A DNA stretch of 64,000 bases, taken from positions 2,914,001-2,978,000 of the forward strand of contig NZ_CP084561.1 of assembly GCF_021789315.1 (NCBI RefSeq), given 5' to 3'. The position numbers were made by a program, and so were the translations under genes. The stretch is from Arthrobacter sp. FW305-BF8 (GTDB taxonomy: Bacteria; Actinomycetota; Actinomycetes; Actinomycetales; Micrococcaceae). This document shows positions 18,005 to 28,809 of this stretch, piece by piece. The notes under the pieces were generated by a model, which made no database searches, was not told the origin of the DNA, and saw only the letters and a list, made by a program, of their open reading frames with translations. Position 1 is the first letter of the stretch. Every line of letters begins with the position of its first letter.

Positions 18005-18078
18005 GGGGACGTAGCTTAATGGTAAAGCCTCAGTCTTCCAAACTGATTACGCGGGTTCGATTCCCGTCGTCCCCTCCA
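18005..18078 (+). tRNA. tRNA-Gly (anticodon TCC)
   Basis: Acceptor GGGGACG pairs with CGTCCCC, the anticodon loop CTTCCAA gives TCC, the T-loop is TTCGATT, and the CCA end is encoded (18076-18078). Confidence 0.96.
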
Positions 18079-18082
18079 CACC

Positions 18083-18115
18083 AAGAGAGGCCCCTCGTTG
18101 AGGGGCCTCTCTTGC
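18083..18115 (+). terminator. intrinsic terminator after tRNA-Gly
   Basis: A perfect 14-bp stem (18083-18096 with 18100-18113) with a GTT loop directly follows the tRNA. Confidence 0.9.
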
Positions 18116-18175
18116 GTTAAGCCCCACTGGCATCCCAGCGACCCTGGGCAGCGACTCAGGCCCGGGCCCATCAGC

Positions 18176-19102
18176 TCATACGGGCTGCTGGCAGGAGGGG
18201 CACCAGTACAGTTTGCGGGCGGCGTGTTCGGCCAGGGCAACCGGAGTGCCGCAGACCCGGCAGGGCTGGCCGTGGCGGCGGTAGACGAAGTGCGCCTCCT
18301 CCCCCGGCGGAAGCTGGCCGCTCCGGGTCCAGAATCCGGCGGTGGTGGTGATGATCCGACCGTCGCGGACGCCGTCGGCCATCACCGCGGCGGTGTCATC
18401 CCAGAGGAGGCCGGCGGCGTCCGCGGTGAGCGCACGGCCGGGAAGCAGGGGGTCGATCCTGCCGCGGAACAGCACTTCGGCCCGGTAGACATTCCCGACG
18501 CCGGCAATCACCTTCTGGTCCATCAGCAGCGTGGCGAGCGGCGTCCACTTTGCCAGGACGCGCCGGATGAAGTCGTCCCTGCTGCCGCCAGTGTTGTGGA
18601 GCGGATCGGGACCCAGCCTGTCCAGCACGGCTGCCGCCTCTGCGTCGGTGATGGCCGCGCACGTGGTGGCACCGCGCAGGTCGGCCCAGCCGTGGTCACT
18701 CACCAGCCGGACCCGCACCGCTCCCACCGGCGCCGGCGGCCCGGCGTACTCGGCGGGCGCAGCATCGTTACCGGGCCCGTCGGTTGATGACCCAGTGCCA
18801 TCGGCCACTTCCCGTTCCCCCACCCGGCGGGGCGCGCCGATGCTGGAGGCCCCGCGGAACTGGCTGTCCCCGCCGAAATCCCAGGCCCCGTAGAGGCCGA
18901 GGTGGACGTGCAGGACCAGTGCGTGCTCGAAGTGCAGGAACAGGTGCTTTCCATGGGCGGACGCGTGCACCATGGTGTGTCCGTCCAGCAGTGCGGCGCC
19001 GGCGGCGAAGCGGCCCTGGGGGCTGCTGACAGCCAGCGGCTCGCCGGCGAACACGTCACCGAACTGGCGGGCCAGCCGGTGTATGGAGTGGCCTTCCGGC
19101 AC
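18176..19102 (-). CDS. Fpg/Nei family DNA glycosylase (endonuclease VIII type)
   Basis: Removes oxidised bases and nicks the abasic site. The 308-residue protein starts M-P-E-G-H, giving the catalytic Pro2 and Glu3 after Met removal; the H2TH region (D-Q-K-V-I-A-G-V-G-N-V-Y-R-A-E) and a C-terminal zinc finger (C-R-V-C ... C-P-S-C, last 30 residues) are complete. A low-complexity insert at about 100-125 is not seen in most homologues. It corresponds to mycobacterial nei1, also located near tig and next to rpiB. The GTG start overlaps the rpiB stop by one base (TAGTG), so the two are coupled. Confidence 0.92.
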   Translation of the reverse strand: MPEGHSIHRLARQFGDVFAGEPLAVSSPQGRFAAGAALLDGHTMVHASAHGKHLFLHFEHALVLHVHLGLYGAWDFGGDSQFRGASSIGAPRRVGEREVADGTGSSTDGPGNDAAPAEYAGPPAPVGAVRVRLVSDHGWADLRGATTCAAITDAEAAAVLDRLGPDPLHNTGGSRDDFIRRVLAKWTPLATLLMDQKVIAGVGNVYRAEVLFRGRIDPLLPGRALTADAAGLLWDDTAAVMADGVRDGRIITTTAGFWTRSGQLPPGEEAHFVYRRHGQPCRVCGTPVALAEHAARKLYWCPSCQQPV

Positions 19103-19596
19103 TACTCGACGATCTCGCCGGTGGTTTCGTAGGTGGCGATCTTGCCGATGCGGCGGACGTGCCGCTCGTCGTTGCTGAAGGGCTCCTGCAGGAAGGCCTC
19201 GATCAGGGACGTGGCCTCCTCGACGCTGTGCTGGCGCCCGCCGACGGCCACGACGTTGGCATCGTTGTGCTCGCGGGCCAGCGTGGCGGTGGAGTGGTTC
19301 CAGGCCAGGGCGGCGCGGACGCCCTTGACCTTGTTGGCCGCGATCTGCTCCCCGTTGCCGGATCCGCCCAGCACGATGCCCAGCGCGTGGATTCCTGCTT
19401 CCTGGTCCGCCACCACTGCGAGCGCCGCGTTGATGCAGAACGACGGGTAGTCGTCCAGGGCGTCGTATTCCTTGGGCCCGTGATCCACCACGTCGTAGCC
19501 GTTCGAGGTCAGGTGCTTGACCAGATGGGCGCTCAGCTCCATGCCGGCGTGGTCGGTGGCGATGTGGACCCGCGGAAATGCAGGGTTTGTTGTCAC
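19102..19596 (-). CDS. rpiB: ribose-5-phosphate isomerase B
   Basis: Interconverts ribose 5-phosphate and ribulose 5-phosphate in the pentose phosphate pathway. The 164-residue LacAB/RpiB-fold protein shows H-I-A-T-D-H-A-G-M-E at 11-20, V-V-D-H-G-P near 36-41 and the phosphate-binding G-G-S-G-N-G-E-Q-I-A-A-N-K block. It starts with GTG after GGAAG, is 141 bases from the next gene and is translationally coupled to the downstream DNA glycosylase. The same neighbourhood is known in mycobacteria (Rv2464c-Rv2465c). Confidence 0.95.
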   Translation of the reverse strand: MTTNPAFPRVHIATDHAGMELSAHLVKHLTSNGYDVVDHGPKEYDALDDYPSFCINAALAVVADQEAGIHALGIVLGGSGNGEQIAANKVKGVRAALAWNHSTATLAREHNDANVVAVGGRQHSVEEATSLIEAFLQEPFSNDERHVRRIGKIATYETTGEIVE

Positions 19597-19737
19597 GGTA
19601 GCTTCCGTTCAGTCATGAGCACCGGGGCGCGGCCGGGCTGGTACAGGGCAAATCAACAGATCCAAGAGTACTCGCTGCGCTTCCCCCGGGCGGGGTCCGC
19701 CCGGGCAATGACGCGGCAGTTACGCGTCCTTGCCGTC

Positions 19738-20751
19738 CTAAGCTGACGGGTGGGTATCCGGCGGGCGGGCGTCGCGGCGGGCCCTTGCCGCAACACGTGT
19801 CAGGACCTCTGCCAGACGGGCGGCCGAGTCGGGGTTGCCGCCGCTTACGGCAAGCTTGTGGCCGTCGGTCTTGCGGACGACGACGGCGGGGCCGCTGCTG
19901 ACGAGGACCGCTGCGGTTCCGTCGTGGTTGCGGTAGCCCCACCCGCCGTAGTCGGCGGCTCGGACGTCGGCTGGTTGGGCTGCGGAGATGGCGGCGGCGG
20001 GGACGTCGATGACACGCAGGATGCCTGCAAGGAAGACCCGCAGACCGCTCCGGTCCGCGGTGACCCGGGCGAAAAGGAACGCGGCGCCCACCAGCGCGGC
20101 CGCCACGAGCAGCGCTGCGAGCCACGGCACGGCGATCGCGATCAGGGAAGCTGGAAACAGGCTGGCTATGGCGATCATGACGAAGACCGAGCTGCGCGCA
20201 TGCACCCAGAACCGGACGGAATCGCGGACGAGCTCAGGGTCGAGCTCAAGTTCCAGGGCCTGCTGCAGGGCACGGTCATCCTCCGGTGTCCACTGCTGGT
20301 CCGCCTTGAACACGAACCCGATGATGACCCCCAGGGCAAGGGCGGCGCCGCTGCCCGAGGCGAGGACAATCATGTCCACGCTTGACTGGCGTGCGTCAGC
20401 CACACCGGCCTGGCCTACGAGGGCGGCCGCCAGCACGGTGGTGACGAAAAGGCTCACCGTCAGCCCCGCGCCCATCATGATCCGGCGCATCACGGTTGGC
20501 CGCGACACCGGCACGGACTGCAGCAGCACCAGCCAGCCGGTGATGACGATCAGGGCTGCCCCGCCGCCCACGAAGGCGGGGAACGGAGCGAAGGCGGTGC
20601 CGCCGTCGTTATTCCACATGACCGCCAGCGGTTCCGGCAGATCCGGCCGCAACAGCACGGCACAGACCGCGAACCCGGCGGCAAGCAACACTGGGAAGCC
20701 GATCGCGAACCGCAGCGCCTTGGTGTCCACAGCATCGAGGATCTTTCCCAT
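19738..20751 (-). CDS. DUF1648-like integral membrane protein
   Basis: A 337-residue protein with about six hydrophobic segments: one near 15-33, two at 60-110, one at 125-150 and two around 190-230. The N-terminal part, with L-P-E-P-L-A-V-M-W-N-N-D-G after the first helix, resembles DUF1648 proteins (SdpI-like N-terminus). The C-terminal third (about 245-337) is hydrophilic, probably cytoplasmic, and rich in Ala/Arg. Function unknown. It is divergent from pepN. Confidence 0.7.
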   Translation of the reverse strand: MGKILDAVDTKALRFAIGFPVLLAAGFAVCAVLLRPDLPEPLAVMWNNDGGTAFAPFPAFVGGGAALIVITGWLVLLQSVPVSRPTVMRRIMMGAGLTVSLFVTTVLAAALVGQAGVADARQSSVDMIVLASGSGAALALGVIIGFVFKADQQWTPEDDRALQQALELELDPELVRDSVRFWVHARSSVFVMIAIASLFPASLIAIAVPWLAALLVAAALVGAAFLFARVTADRSGLRVFLAGILRVIDVPAAAISAAQPADVRAADYGGWGYRNHDGTAAVLVSSGPAVVVRKTDGHKLAVSGGNPDSAARLAEVLTRVAARARRDARPPDTHPSA

Positions 20752-20963
20752 GCCTTAACGCTACCCCTGCCCCGGCCGGCCGGAGAGGACTGCCGCAGGG
20801 AACGGGCCCGGAGTTGGGCCAGGGAAGTGAGCTGCGCAACTTGCCAAGCGGCCCCGAAATGAAACAATGGCTTCACAGTGATGCAACCGCACGCGTGACT
20901 ACCGTGCGCGGCAGCCGGCGGGCCGGGCCTGCCCGCACCACCACAACCTCTGGAGGCACAACC

Positions 20964-23522
20964 TTGCCAGGCATGAACCTGACCCGCGCCGAAGCACGCG
21001 AGCGCGCCGCCCTGATCGCCGTCGACTCCTACGATGTCAGCCTGGACCTGACCAAGGGGGCGACGGTCTTCGGTTCCACCACCACTGTCAGGTTCACGGC
21101 GGCGCCGGGATCCTCGACGTTCATCGACGCCGTGACGGACGCCGTCCACAGCGTGAGCCTGAACGGCCGCGAACTGGACCCGGCCGAGGTGTCCGACGGC
21201 GTCCGGATCCAGCTGCCGGACCTTGCTGCGGACAACCAACTGACCGTCGTGGCGGACGCTCCCTACATGAACACGGGCGAAGGCCTGCACCGCTTCGTGG
21301 ACCCGGTGGACGGCGAGGTGTACCTGTACACGCAGTTCGAGGTGCCGGACTCGCGCCGCATGTTCGCGGTCTTTGAACAGCCCGACCTCAAGGCCACCTT
21401 CCGGTTCCGCGTCACCGCACCCTCGCACTGGGACGTCATCTCCAATTCGCCGACGCCGGAGCCGGTGGCGGCACCGGGGAACGACGGCGCCGCCCGCTCG
21501 GTCTGGGACTTTCCGCCCACGCCACGCCTGTCCTCCTACGTCACCGCGCTGATCGCCGGACCGTACCAGTCGGTGCGCAGCGACGTCACCAGTTCGGATG
21601 GCCGCGTCGTTCCGCTTGGCGTCTTCGCCCGCAAGTCCCTCATGCAGTACCTGGACGCGGACAACATCTTTGAGCTCACGCGCCAGGGCTTCGAGTTCTT
21701 CGAGACTCAGTTCGGCTGCCCCTACCCGTTTGAGAAGTACGACCAGCTGTTTGTCCCGGAGTTCAACGCCGGCGCCATGGAAAACGCCGGAGCCGTCACC
21801 ATCCTCGAAGGCTACGTTTTCCGCGGCAAGGTCCCGGAGGCGCAGGTGGAACGCCGTGCCATCACCGTGCTGCACGAACTGGCCCACATGTGGTTCGGCG
21901 ACCTCGTGACCATGCGCTGGTGGAACGACCTCTGGCTCAACGAATCCTTCGCCGAATACATGTCGCACCTGGCCGCGGTGGAGAACACCAAGTTCCAGAG
22001 CGCGTGGACCACGTTCGCCTCGGTGGAGAAGTCGTGGGCCTACCGCCAGGACCAGCTCCCCACGACGCACCCGGTCTTCGCCGAGATCAACGACCTGCAG
22101 GACGTCGAGGTGAACTTCGACGGCATCACCTATGCCAAAGGTGCCTCCGTGCTGCGGCAGCTGGTGGCCTGGGTGGGGCCGGACCACTTCATGGCCGGCG
22201 TGCGTGAATACTTTGCAAAGCATTCCTGGCGGAACACCGAGCTCGGTGACCTGATGGTCGAGCTGGAGAAGGCCAGCGGACGCGACCTGGACCAGTGGGG
22301 CCGCCTGTGGCTCGAAACGGCCGGCGTGAACTCGCTCAAGCCGGAGCTGGCGGTGGACGACGACGGCACCATCACCTCGTTCGCCATCCTGCAGTCAGCG
22401 GTTGACGAGCAGCCCACCATCCGCCCGCACCGCCTGGCGGTGGGCTTCTATGACCTCACCGGCGAGGGAACGCTCGAGCGCGTGCACCGGGAAGAGCTCG
22501 ACGTCGACGGAGAGCGCACCGAGGTCCCCGGACTCGCCGGACTCAAGCGGCCGGACCTCATCCTGCTCAATGACGATGACCTCGCGTATGCCAAGGTGCG
22601 GCTCGATGAACAGTCCCTCGCCACCGCCACGGCGCACCTGAAGGATTTCCGCGAGAGCCTGCCGCGGACGCTGGTGTGGGGCTCGGCCTGGGACGCTGCA
22701 CGGGATGGGGAAAGCCCCGCCCGCGGATACGTCGACCTGATCCTGGCCAACATCGCCTCCGAGTCTGATTCCTCCGTGATCCTGGTGCAGTTGCGGCAAC
22801 TGGCCACCACGCTTACGTTCTACGTTGCCGAGGAGCACCGCGAAGCCACCACCGTTGCCGCCGTCGACCGTCTCTGGGAACTTGCCACGGACGTGCCGGG
22901 CGGGTCCGACGCCCAGCTGCAGTTCATCAAATCGTTCGCGCTCCTTGCGCGCAGCGGTCAGCAGCTGGACCGGATCGCCGGGCTGCTGGACGGCTCGGAC
23001 ACCCTGCCCGGCCTGACCGTGGACCAGGACCTCCGCTGGGAGCTCGTGGCCGCCCTCGTGGCCGGCGGCAGGCTGGGCCAGGCGGACATCGACGCGGAAC
23101 TGCAGCGGGACAACACCTCCAGCGGCCAGAACGCGGCCGCCCTGGCCAAGGCCGCCATCCCCACCCCGGAGGCCAAGTTGGCAGCCTGGGAGTCGATCGT
23201 GGTCAAGGGCGAGCTTTCCAACGCCATCCAGGCCTCGGCCGTCGCCGGGTTCACGCGCGTGCTGGACACGGCGCTGCTGGAGCCGTTCGCTGAGAAATAC
23301 TTCGAGGCCGTCCCGGGAATCGTGGCCGAGCGCACCAATGCCCTGGCCCAGCAGATCGTCGTCGGGCTGTACCCGGCGCAGCTGACCAGCCAGGCCACCG
23401 TGGACCGGACCGACGCGTTCCTTGCGTCGCTGCCGGAGGAAAGCGCTGCGCTGCGCCGGATGATGCTGGAAAACCGCGACGGCGTGGCCCGGGCGCTGCG
23501 GGCCCGCGCGGCGGATGCCTAG
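20964..23522 (+). CDS. pepN: aminopeptidase N (M1 family)
   Basis: Zinc metallopeptidase that removes N-terminal residues from peptides, probably in the cytoplasm downstream of Clp. I place the start at the TTG 20964-20966 because GGAGG is 7 bases upstream and the protein then begins like other actinobacterial PepN (P-G-M-N-L-T-R-A-E-A); the longer ATG frame from 20814 has no such support. Of 852 residues, the G-A-M-E-N exopeptidase motif is at about 270-274 and the zinc site H-E-L-A-H with the downstream W-L-N-E-S at about 304-327. The C-terminal ERAP-like helical domain is complete. Confidence 0.95.
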   Translation: MPGMNLTRAEARERAALIAVDSYDVSLDLTKGATVFGSTTTVRFTAAPGSSTFIDAVTDAVHSVSLNGRELDPAEVSDGVRIQLPDLAADNQLTVVADAPYMNTGEGLHRFVDPVDGEVYLYTQFEVPDSRRMFAVFEQPDLKATFRFRVTAPSHWDVISNSPTPEPVAAPGNDGAARSVWDFPPTPRLSSYVTALIAGPYQSVRSDVTSSDGRVVPLGVFARKSLMQYLDADNIFELTRQGFEFFETQFGCPYPFEKYDQLFVPEFNAGAMENAGAVTILEGYVFRGKVPEAQVERRAITVLHELAHMWFGDLVTMRWWNDLWLNESFAEYMSHLAAVENTKFQSAWTTFASVEKSWAYRQDQLPTTHPVFAEINDLQDVEVNFDGITYAKGASVLRQLVAWVGPDHFMAGVREYFAKHSWRNTELGDLMVELEKASGRDLDQWGRLWLETAGVNSLKPELAVDDDGTITSFAILQSAVDEQPTIRPHRLAVGFYDLTGEGTLERVHREELDVDGERTEVPGLAGLKRPDLILLNDDDLAYAKVRLDEQSLATATAHLKDFRESLPRTLVWGSAWDAARDGESPARGYVDLILANIASESDSSVILVQLRQLATTLTFYVAEEHREATTVAAVDRLWELATDVPGGSDAQLQFIKSFALLARSGQQLDRIAGLLDGSDTLPGLTVDQDLRWELVAALVAGGRLGQADIDAELQRDNTSSGQNAAALAKAAIPTPEAKLAAWESIVVKGELSNAIQASAVAGFTRVLDTALLEPFAEKYFEAVPGIVAERTNALAQQIVVGLYPAQLTSQATVDRTDAFLASLPEESAALRRMMLENRDGVARALRARAADA

Positions 23523-23525
23523 GCA

Positions 23526-24005
23526 ATGGCACTCAACGAACACCACTATGCGCTGACGGTCCGCTGGACCGGCAACCTTGGAAGTGGCACGTCGTCCTAC
23601 CGGGACTACTCCCGGGACCATGACATCGAAATTCCCGGGCTGCCGGTCCTGCATGGCTCGGCCGATCCCACCTTCCACGGCGACCGCTCCCGGTACAACC
23701 CCGAGCAGCTGCTGCTGACGGCGCTCGCACAGTGCCACATGCTGTCCTTCCTGCACGTTGCGGTGAAGCATGGCGTGGTGGTCCTGTCCTATGCGGACAA
23801 CGCCACCGGCATGATGCGGCTCAACCGGGACGGCAGCGGCCAGTTCGAAACCGTCACGCTGCGCCCGCAGGTGACGGTTGCGGATCCGGGGCACATCGCG
23901 CTGGCGGACCGGATGCATCACGAGGCCAACCAGGTGTGCTTCATTGCCCGTAGCGTAAATTTCCCCGTCCTGCACGCTCCCGTTACCACAGCCGGAAGTC
24001 CTTAG
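23526..24005 (+). CDS. OsmC family peroxide-reducing protein
   Basis: A 159-residue OsmC/Ohr-fold protein. The two catalytic cysteines are visible: one in A-L-A-Q-C-H-M-L-S-F-L (about residue 71) and one in N-Q-V-C-F-I-A-R-S (about residue 139). Family members reduce organic hydroperoxides with thiol cofactors. It starts 3 bases after pepN and probably shares its transcript. Which hydroperoxide or thiol it uses cannot be seen. Confidence 0.9.
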   Translation: MALNEHHYALTVRWTGNLGSGTSSYRDYSRDHDIEIPGLPVLHGSADPTFHGDRSRYNPEQLLLTALAQCHMLSFLHVAVKHGVVVLSYADNATGMMRLNRDGSGQFETVTLRPQVTVADPGHIALADRMHHEANQVCFIARSVNFPVLHAPVTTAGSP

Positions 24006-24111
24006 CCAGCGGCAGACCCCGTTAGGCTTAATGGCGACCAAAGAGCGGCCGGCCTCCAGGAAAGCGCGGAGACCGGCCGCCACCGGACAGCAGCAAGGAG
24101 CCTTCCAGCAG

Positions 24112-24774
24112 ATGCACAGCATGTTCACCGCACCCTCCGCCTCACTGGAGCCCACCGGACTCGACCTGGCCGGCGTGGCCATCAGCCTTGGCGCGGGCAT
24201 AATCCTGTGGCTGATCGCCAGTTTCCTGATCGCCAGGATCACCAAGCGTGTGGCCAGCGGCACGTCGCTGTTCAAGAAGCCGCACTTCCGCTGGGTGGCG
24301 CCGGCGCTCCGTGCCCTGGACCATGAGCGGCGCGTCCAGCGGGCCAACACGATCGGCTCGCTGCTGAAGAGCGGCATCGGCGTGATGATCGCTGTCATCA
24401 CCACCATCTACATGCTGAAGAACCTCGACGTCGACGTGGCACCGCTGCTGACCAGCGTGGGAATCCTCGGTATCGCCATCGGCTTTGGCGCCCAGCAGCT
24501 GATCAGGGACTTCCTCGCCGGCATCTTCATCACCATCGAGGACCAGTACGGCATCGGCGACATCATTGAAACCAGCGAAGTCGTGGGCGTCGTGGAGTCG
24601 ATCGGGCTGCGGATCACGCGCGTCCGCGACGAGAACGGCGCCATCTGGTACCTCCGCAACGGTGAGATCCTCCGTGTGGGCAACCGCTCGCAGGGAAACT
24701 ACGTCCCGCCTGCGGAGCCTGAAGAGACGGCTGCGGAAGCCGAGCACGCACCCCAGCAGAAGTCTGGAGAATAG
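24112..24774 (+). CDS. small-conductance mechanosensitive ion channel (MscS family)
   Basis: A 220-residue MscS-type channel with three membrane helices (about 16-40, 88-112 and 117-150). The pore-lining helix reads G-F-G-A-Q-Q-L-I-R-D-F-L-A-G-I-F-I, and the start of the beta domain is D-Q-Y-G-I-G-D. The C-terminal alpha-beta region is cut short, so it is a minimal MscS with a Glu/Ala-rich tail. I prefer the ATG at 24112 with AAGGAG upstream; the ATG at 24031 is possible but adds a basic tail, and the nearby TAGGCT at 24023-24028 would place transcription initiation inside it. It directly precedes the globin gene. Confidence 0.88.
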   Translation: MHSMFTAPSASLEPTGLDLAGVAISLGAGIILWLIASFLIARITKRVASGTSLFKKPHFRWVAPALRALDHERRVQRANTIGSLLKSGIGVMIAVITTIYMLKNLDVDVAPLLTSVGILGIAIGFGAQQLIRDFLAGIFITIEDQYGIGDIIETSEVVGVVESIGLRITRVRDENGAIWYLRNGEILRVGNRSQGNYVPPAEPEETAAEAEHAPQQKSGE

Positions 24775-24776
24775 CC

Positions 24777-25250
24777 ATGACCATCCCATCCCTTCCCACC
24801 CCGCCCGAGCCCGGCGTCCGGAAGCCGCTGATGCGCAACGACCCCTTCAGCCAGCCGGGCTACACGGACAACTTTTACGACGCCGTCGGCGGCCATGAAA
24901 CCTTCGTGAAGCTCATCGACGTCTTTTACGACGGCGTGGCCACCGATCCGCTGCTGCGCCCCATGTATCCGGAAGAGGATCTGGGTCCGGCCAAGCGGCG
25001 GTTCCTGATGTTCCTGGAGCAGTACTGGGGCGGCCCCACCACCTACGGCGAGGAGCGCGGCCATCCCCGGCTGCGGATGCGCCATATGCCGTTCCGGGTG
25101 ACGCCCGAGGCGAAGGACCGCTGGCTGCATCACATGCGGACAGCCGTCGATTCCCTGGACCTGCCGCCCCTGCATGAGGGAACCCTGTGGGATTACATGG
25201 AGCGCGCCGCGCTCTCGATGGTGAACAGCCCGTCCGAGGCGCAGGGCTGA
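24777..25250 (+). CDS. glbO: group II truncated hemoglobin
   Basis: Small haem protein binding O2 or NO/peroxide, proposed in mycobacteria to protect against oxidative stress. The 157-residue protein has a Pro-rich N-terminal extension (1-20), the globin helices with F-Y-D-A-V-G-G near 33-39, Y-W-G-G-P-T-T-Y at about 83-90 and H-P-R-L-R-M-R-H with the proximal His. The Trp in D-R-W-L-H-H is the residue that marks group II. It starts 3 bases after the MscS gene with GGAGA upstream; pepN-glbO linkage is also found in mycobacteria. Confidence 0.93.
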   Translation: MTIPSLPTPPEPGVRKPLMRNDPFSQPGYTDNFYDAVGGHETFVKLIDVFYDGVATDPLLRPMYPEEDLGPAKRRFLMFLEQYWGGPTTYGEERGHPRLRMRHMPFRVTPEAKDRWLHHMRTAVDSLDLPPLHEGTLWDYMERAALSMVNSPSEAQG

Positions 25251-25287
25251 TACCGGCTGCTGCTTCGAGCCGCCGGGTGTCGGCGGC

Positions 25288-25965
25288 CTAAAGCAGGCCG
25301 GCGCCGGTACGTGCCAGCACGTGCCCGCGGTTGCTGCTGAGCCGGAACCAGCGCCCGGAACGGTAGAGCTTCTGTTCGTCGCCGGCCAGTTCGTCCCCGC
25401 CCAGGAAACCCAGGGCGAGGGCGGCGAACGCCGCTCCGGCCGGCAGCCCGTGCCGTCCCTCAAGCCCGCGTCCCCAGACGGCGGCCCGGGCGTTGTTCAC
25501 GATCAGGGCTCCGGGTTTGTCCGGAACGATGCCGGCCACCTCGGCGATGCCGGTTTCGGCGGCCTGCCGCAGTTCGGCATCGGGCACGGAGTCCACGAGT
25601 TCCCAGCCGCTGCGCGGCGCCCCCACGCCGGCCCATGACTCGGTGACGGTCGACGGCGGGACCGGAAGATCGGCGTCGTTCTCCCCCGCCCGGGCCAGCC
25701 GGTCCAGGACGGCAGCGAGCGGAACCGTGACATCAACAGCGGAGGGCTCTGCCAGTCCCATCGTGCGCAGGCCCAGAATCGTGGGGGTGGACTCCCCCAG
25801 GATCCGGGGCCGGAGCACGCACACGTAGGCGGCCAGGACCGTGCCGGCCGCCTGGAGGCGGATGGCGCCGTCGTCAATGGCCTTGGCGCGGGTGACGAAG
25901 GTCTTCAGATCGGCGAGATCGCGCGGGTCGGCGAAGCGGAAAGACTGGGTAAGGAGATCAGACAC
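25288..25965 (-). CDS. uncharacterised actinobacterial protein
   Basis: A 225-residue soluble protein that I do not recognise. It has no signal peptide or membrane helix; the C-terminus contains a hydrophobic Ala/Leu stretch and ends W-F-R-L-S-S-N-R-G-H-V-L-A-R-T-G. I take the GTG at 25963-25965 as the start because TAGTGT lies 7 bases upstream, as in other leaderless genes here; the upstream ORF extension overlaps the divergent tesB gene and is an artefact. It converges with glbO and is divergent from tesB. Confidence 0.75.
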   Translation of the reverse strand: MSDLLTQSFRFADPRDLADLKTFVTRAKAIDDGAIRLQAAGTVLAAYVCVLRPRILGESTPTILGLRTMGLAEPSAVDVTVPLAAVLDRLARAGENDADLPVPPSTVTESWAGVGAPRSGWELVDSVPDAELRQAAETGIAEVAGIVPDKPGALIVNNARAAVWGRGLEGRHGLPAGAAFAALALGFLGGDELAGDEQKLYRSGRWFRLSSNRGHVLARTGAGLL

Positions 25966-25972
25966 GTTAAGA

Positions 25973-25978
25973 ACACTA
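25973..25978 (-). promoter_or_regulatory. -10 element TAGTGT, leaderless start
   Basis: On the minus strand TAGTGT is followed by 7 bases and the GTG start at 25965. Its divergent partner element is about 40 bases away at 26017. Confidence 0.55.
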
Positions 25979-26016
25979 CCGGCTGGGGCGCGGTTGAGCG
26001 GTGCCGGGGCGCCGTC

Positions 26017-26022
26017 TAGAGT
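26017..26022 (+). promoter_or_regulatory. -10 element TAGAGT, leaderless start of tesB
   Basis: TAGAGT, six bases (CAAACC), then ATG at 26029. No Shine-Dalgarno fits. Confidence 0.6.
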
Positions 26023-26028
26023 CAAACC

Positions 26029-27000
26029 ATGACTGAAGCGGACGCCGGATTGCAGGCCTTGCCCACGAATGACCCCACGAACTCCCTCCTCGAACTGCTT
26101 GACCTCGGCGAGCTGGAAGGCGCCCGCACCGACGAGGATATTTTCATGGGTCCGTCGCAGCGCCAGCCGCACCAGCGCGTCTTTGGCGGCCAGGTCCTGG
26201 CCCAGTCCCTGATCGCCGGGATGCGCACCGTGGACGAGGACCGCACCGTCCATTCCATGCACGGCTACTTCCTCCGGCCCGGTGACGCGAACAAGCCCAT
26301 CACCTTCGGCGTCCAGCGCCTGCGGGACGGCCGCTCGTTCTCCGCCCGGCGCGTGCATGCCTACCAGGACGGCACCCCGATTCTGTCCATGATCGCCTCG
26401 TTCCAGGCCGGCGATGACGGCATTGAGCACCAGTCCGAGATGCCTGCCGGCATTCCGGATCCGGAGTCGCTGCCCAGCACGGCCGACCTGCTGGGCAAGT
26501 TCGACCACCCCGTCGCCCGCCACTGGTCATACGAACGGCCCTTCGACATCCGCCATGTGGATCCCGCACTGTATGTGGCGGCCACGGGGAAGAAGGAAGC
26601 GCGCAACGCCGTGTGGATGAAGACCTTCAGCCCCATGCCGGACAACGCCAACACGCACCGTGCCGCGCTGGCCTACGCCAGCGACTACACGCTGCTCGAG
26701 TCGATTCTTCGCAGGCACGGGCTGAGCTGGATCACGCCGGGCATGAGCGTGGCCAGCCTCGACCACGCCATGTGGTGGCACCGTCCCGTCCGCGTTGACG
26801 AATGGCTCCTGTACGTGCAGGAATCGCCCAGCGCCCAGGGGGCGCGGGGCCTGGCGACCGGCAAGATCTTCAACCGGGAGGGCCTGCACGTGGCATCCGT
26901 GGCGCAGGAGGGCATGGTCCGGGTGCCGACGGACATCAAGAGCAAGGTTGCCGGTGCCGTGCAAACCAAGATCCTGCAGCACCAGATGCGCAAGGCCTGA
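26029..27000 (+). CDS. tesB: acyl-CoA thioesterase II
   Basis: Hydrolyses acyl-CoA to fatty acid and CoA. The 323-residue protein has the double hot-dog layout of TesB: the N-terminal half with R-V-F-G-G-Q-V-L-A-Q and H-S-M-H-G-Y-F-L-R-P-G, and the C-terminal half with S-L-D-H-A-M-W-W-H and G-L-A-T-G-K-I-F-N. It is monocistronic, leaderless by the -10 position, and followed by a 25-bp perfect palindrome shared with the convergent ettA gene. Confidence 0.95.
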   Translation: MTEADAGLQALPTNDPTNSLLELLDLGELEGARTDEDIFMGPSQRQPHQRVFGGQVLAQSLIAGMRTVDEDRTVHSMHGYFLRPGDANKPITFGVQRLRDGRSFSARRVHAYQDGTPILSMIASFQAGDDGIEHQSEMPAGIPDPESLPSTADLLGKFDHPVARHWSYERPFDIRHVDPALYVAATGKKEARNAVWMKTFSPMPDNANTHRAALAYASDYTLLESILRRHGLSWITPGMSVASLDHAMWWHRPVRVDEWLLYVQESPSAQGARGLATGKIFNREGLHVASVAQEGMVRVPTDIKSKVAGAVQTKILQHQMRKA

Positions 27001-27013
27001 CGGACTTCCAGCA

Positions 27014-27068
27014 CACGAAAAGGCCGGCCCCGGGTTGATCTTGTCAACCCGGGGCCGGCCTTTTCGTG
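27014..27068. terminator. 25-bp perfect palindrome between tesB and ettA
   Basis: Arms at 27014-27038 and 27044-27068 are perfectly complementary, with a 5-base loop TCTTG. The outer end has AAAA on one side and TTTT on the other, so it can work as a bidirectional terminator for the convergent tesB and ettA genes. Confidence 0.9.
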
Positions 27069-27081
27069 CTCAGCGCCTGAT

Positions 27082-28764
<1,683 letters not shown>

Positions 28765-28771
28765 GGTTCCA

Positions 28772-28777
28772 AATCTA
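28772..28777 (-). promoter_or_regulatory. -10 element TAGATT, leaderless start of ettA
   Basis: On the minus strand TAGATT is followed by 7 bases (TGGAACC) and the ATG at 28764. Confidence 0.6.
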
Positions 28778-28809
28778 GTGGGTTGGCGGTGATATCTCAC
28801 ATTCCGGGC

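Noticed and set aside
24023..24031. Leaderless start at the ATG 24031 for the MscS gene
   Set aside because: TAGGCT ends only two bases before this ATG, so transcription would begin inside it. The ATG at 24112 with AAGGAG is better.
20550..24407. Long minus-strand frames (557 and 670 codons) opposite pepN, OsmC and MscS
   Set aside because: Same GC3 shadow effect. The plus-strand genes have family motifs, ribosome binding sites and correct lengths.
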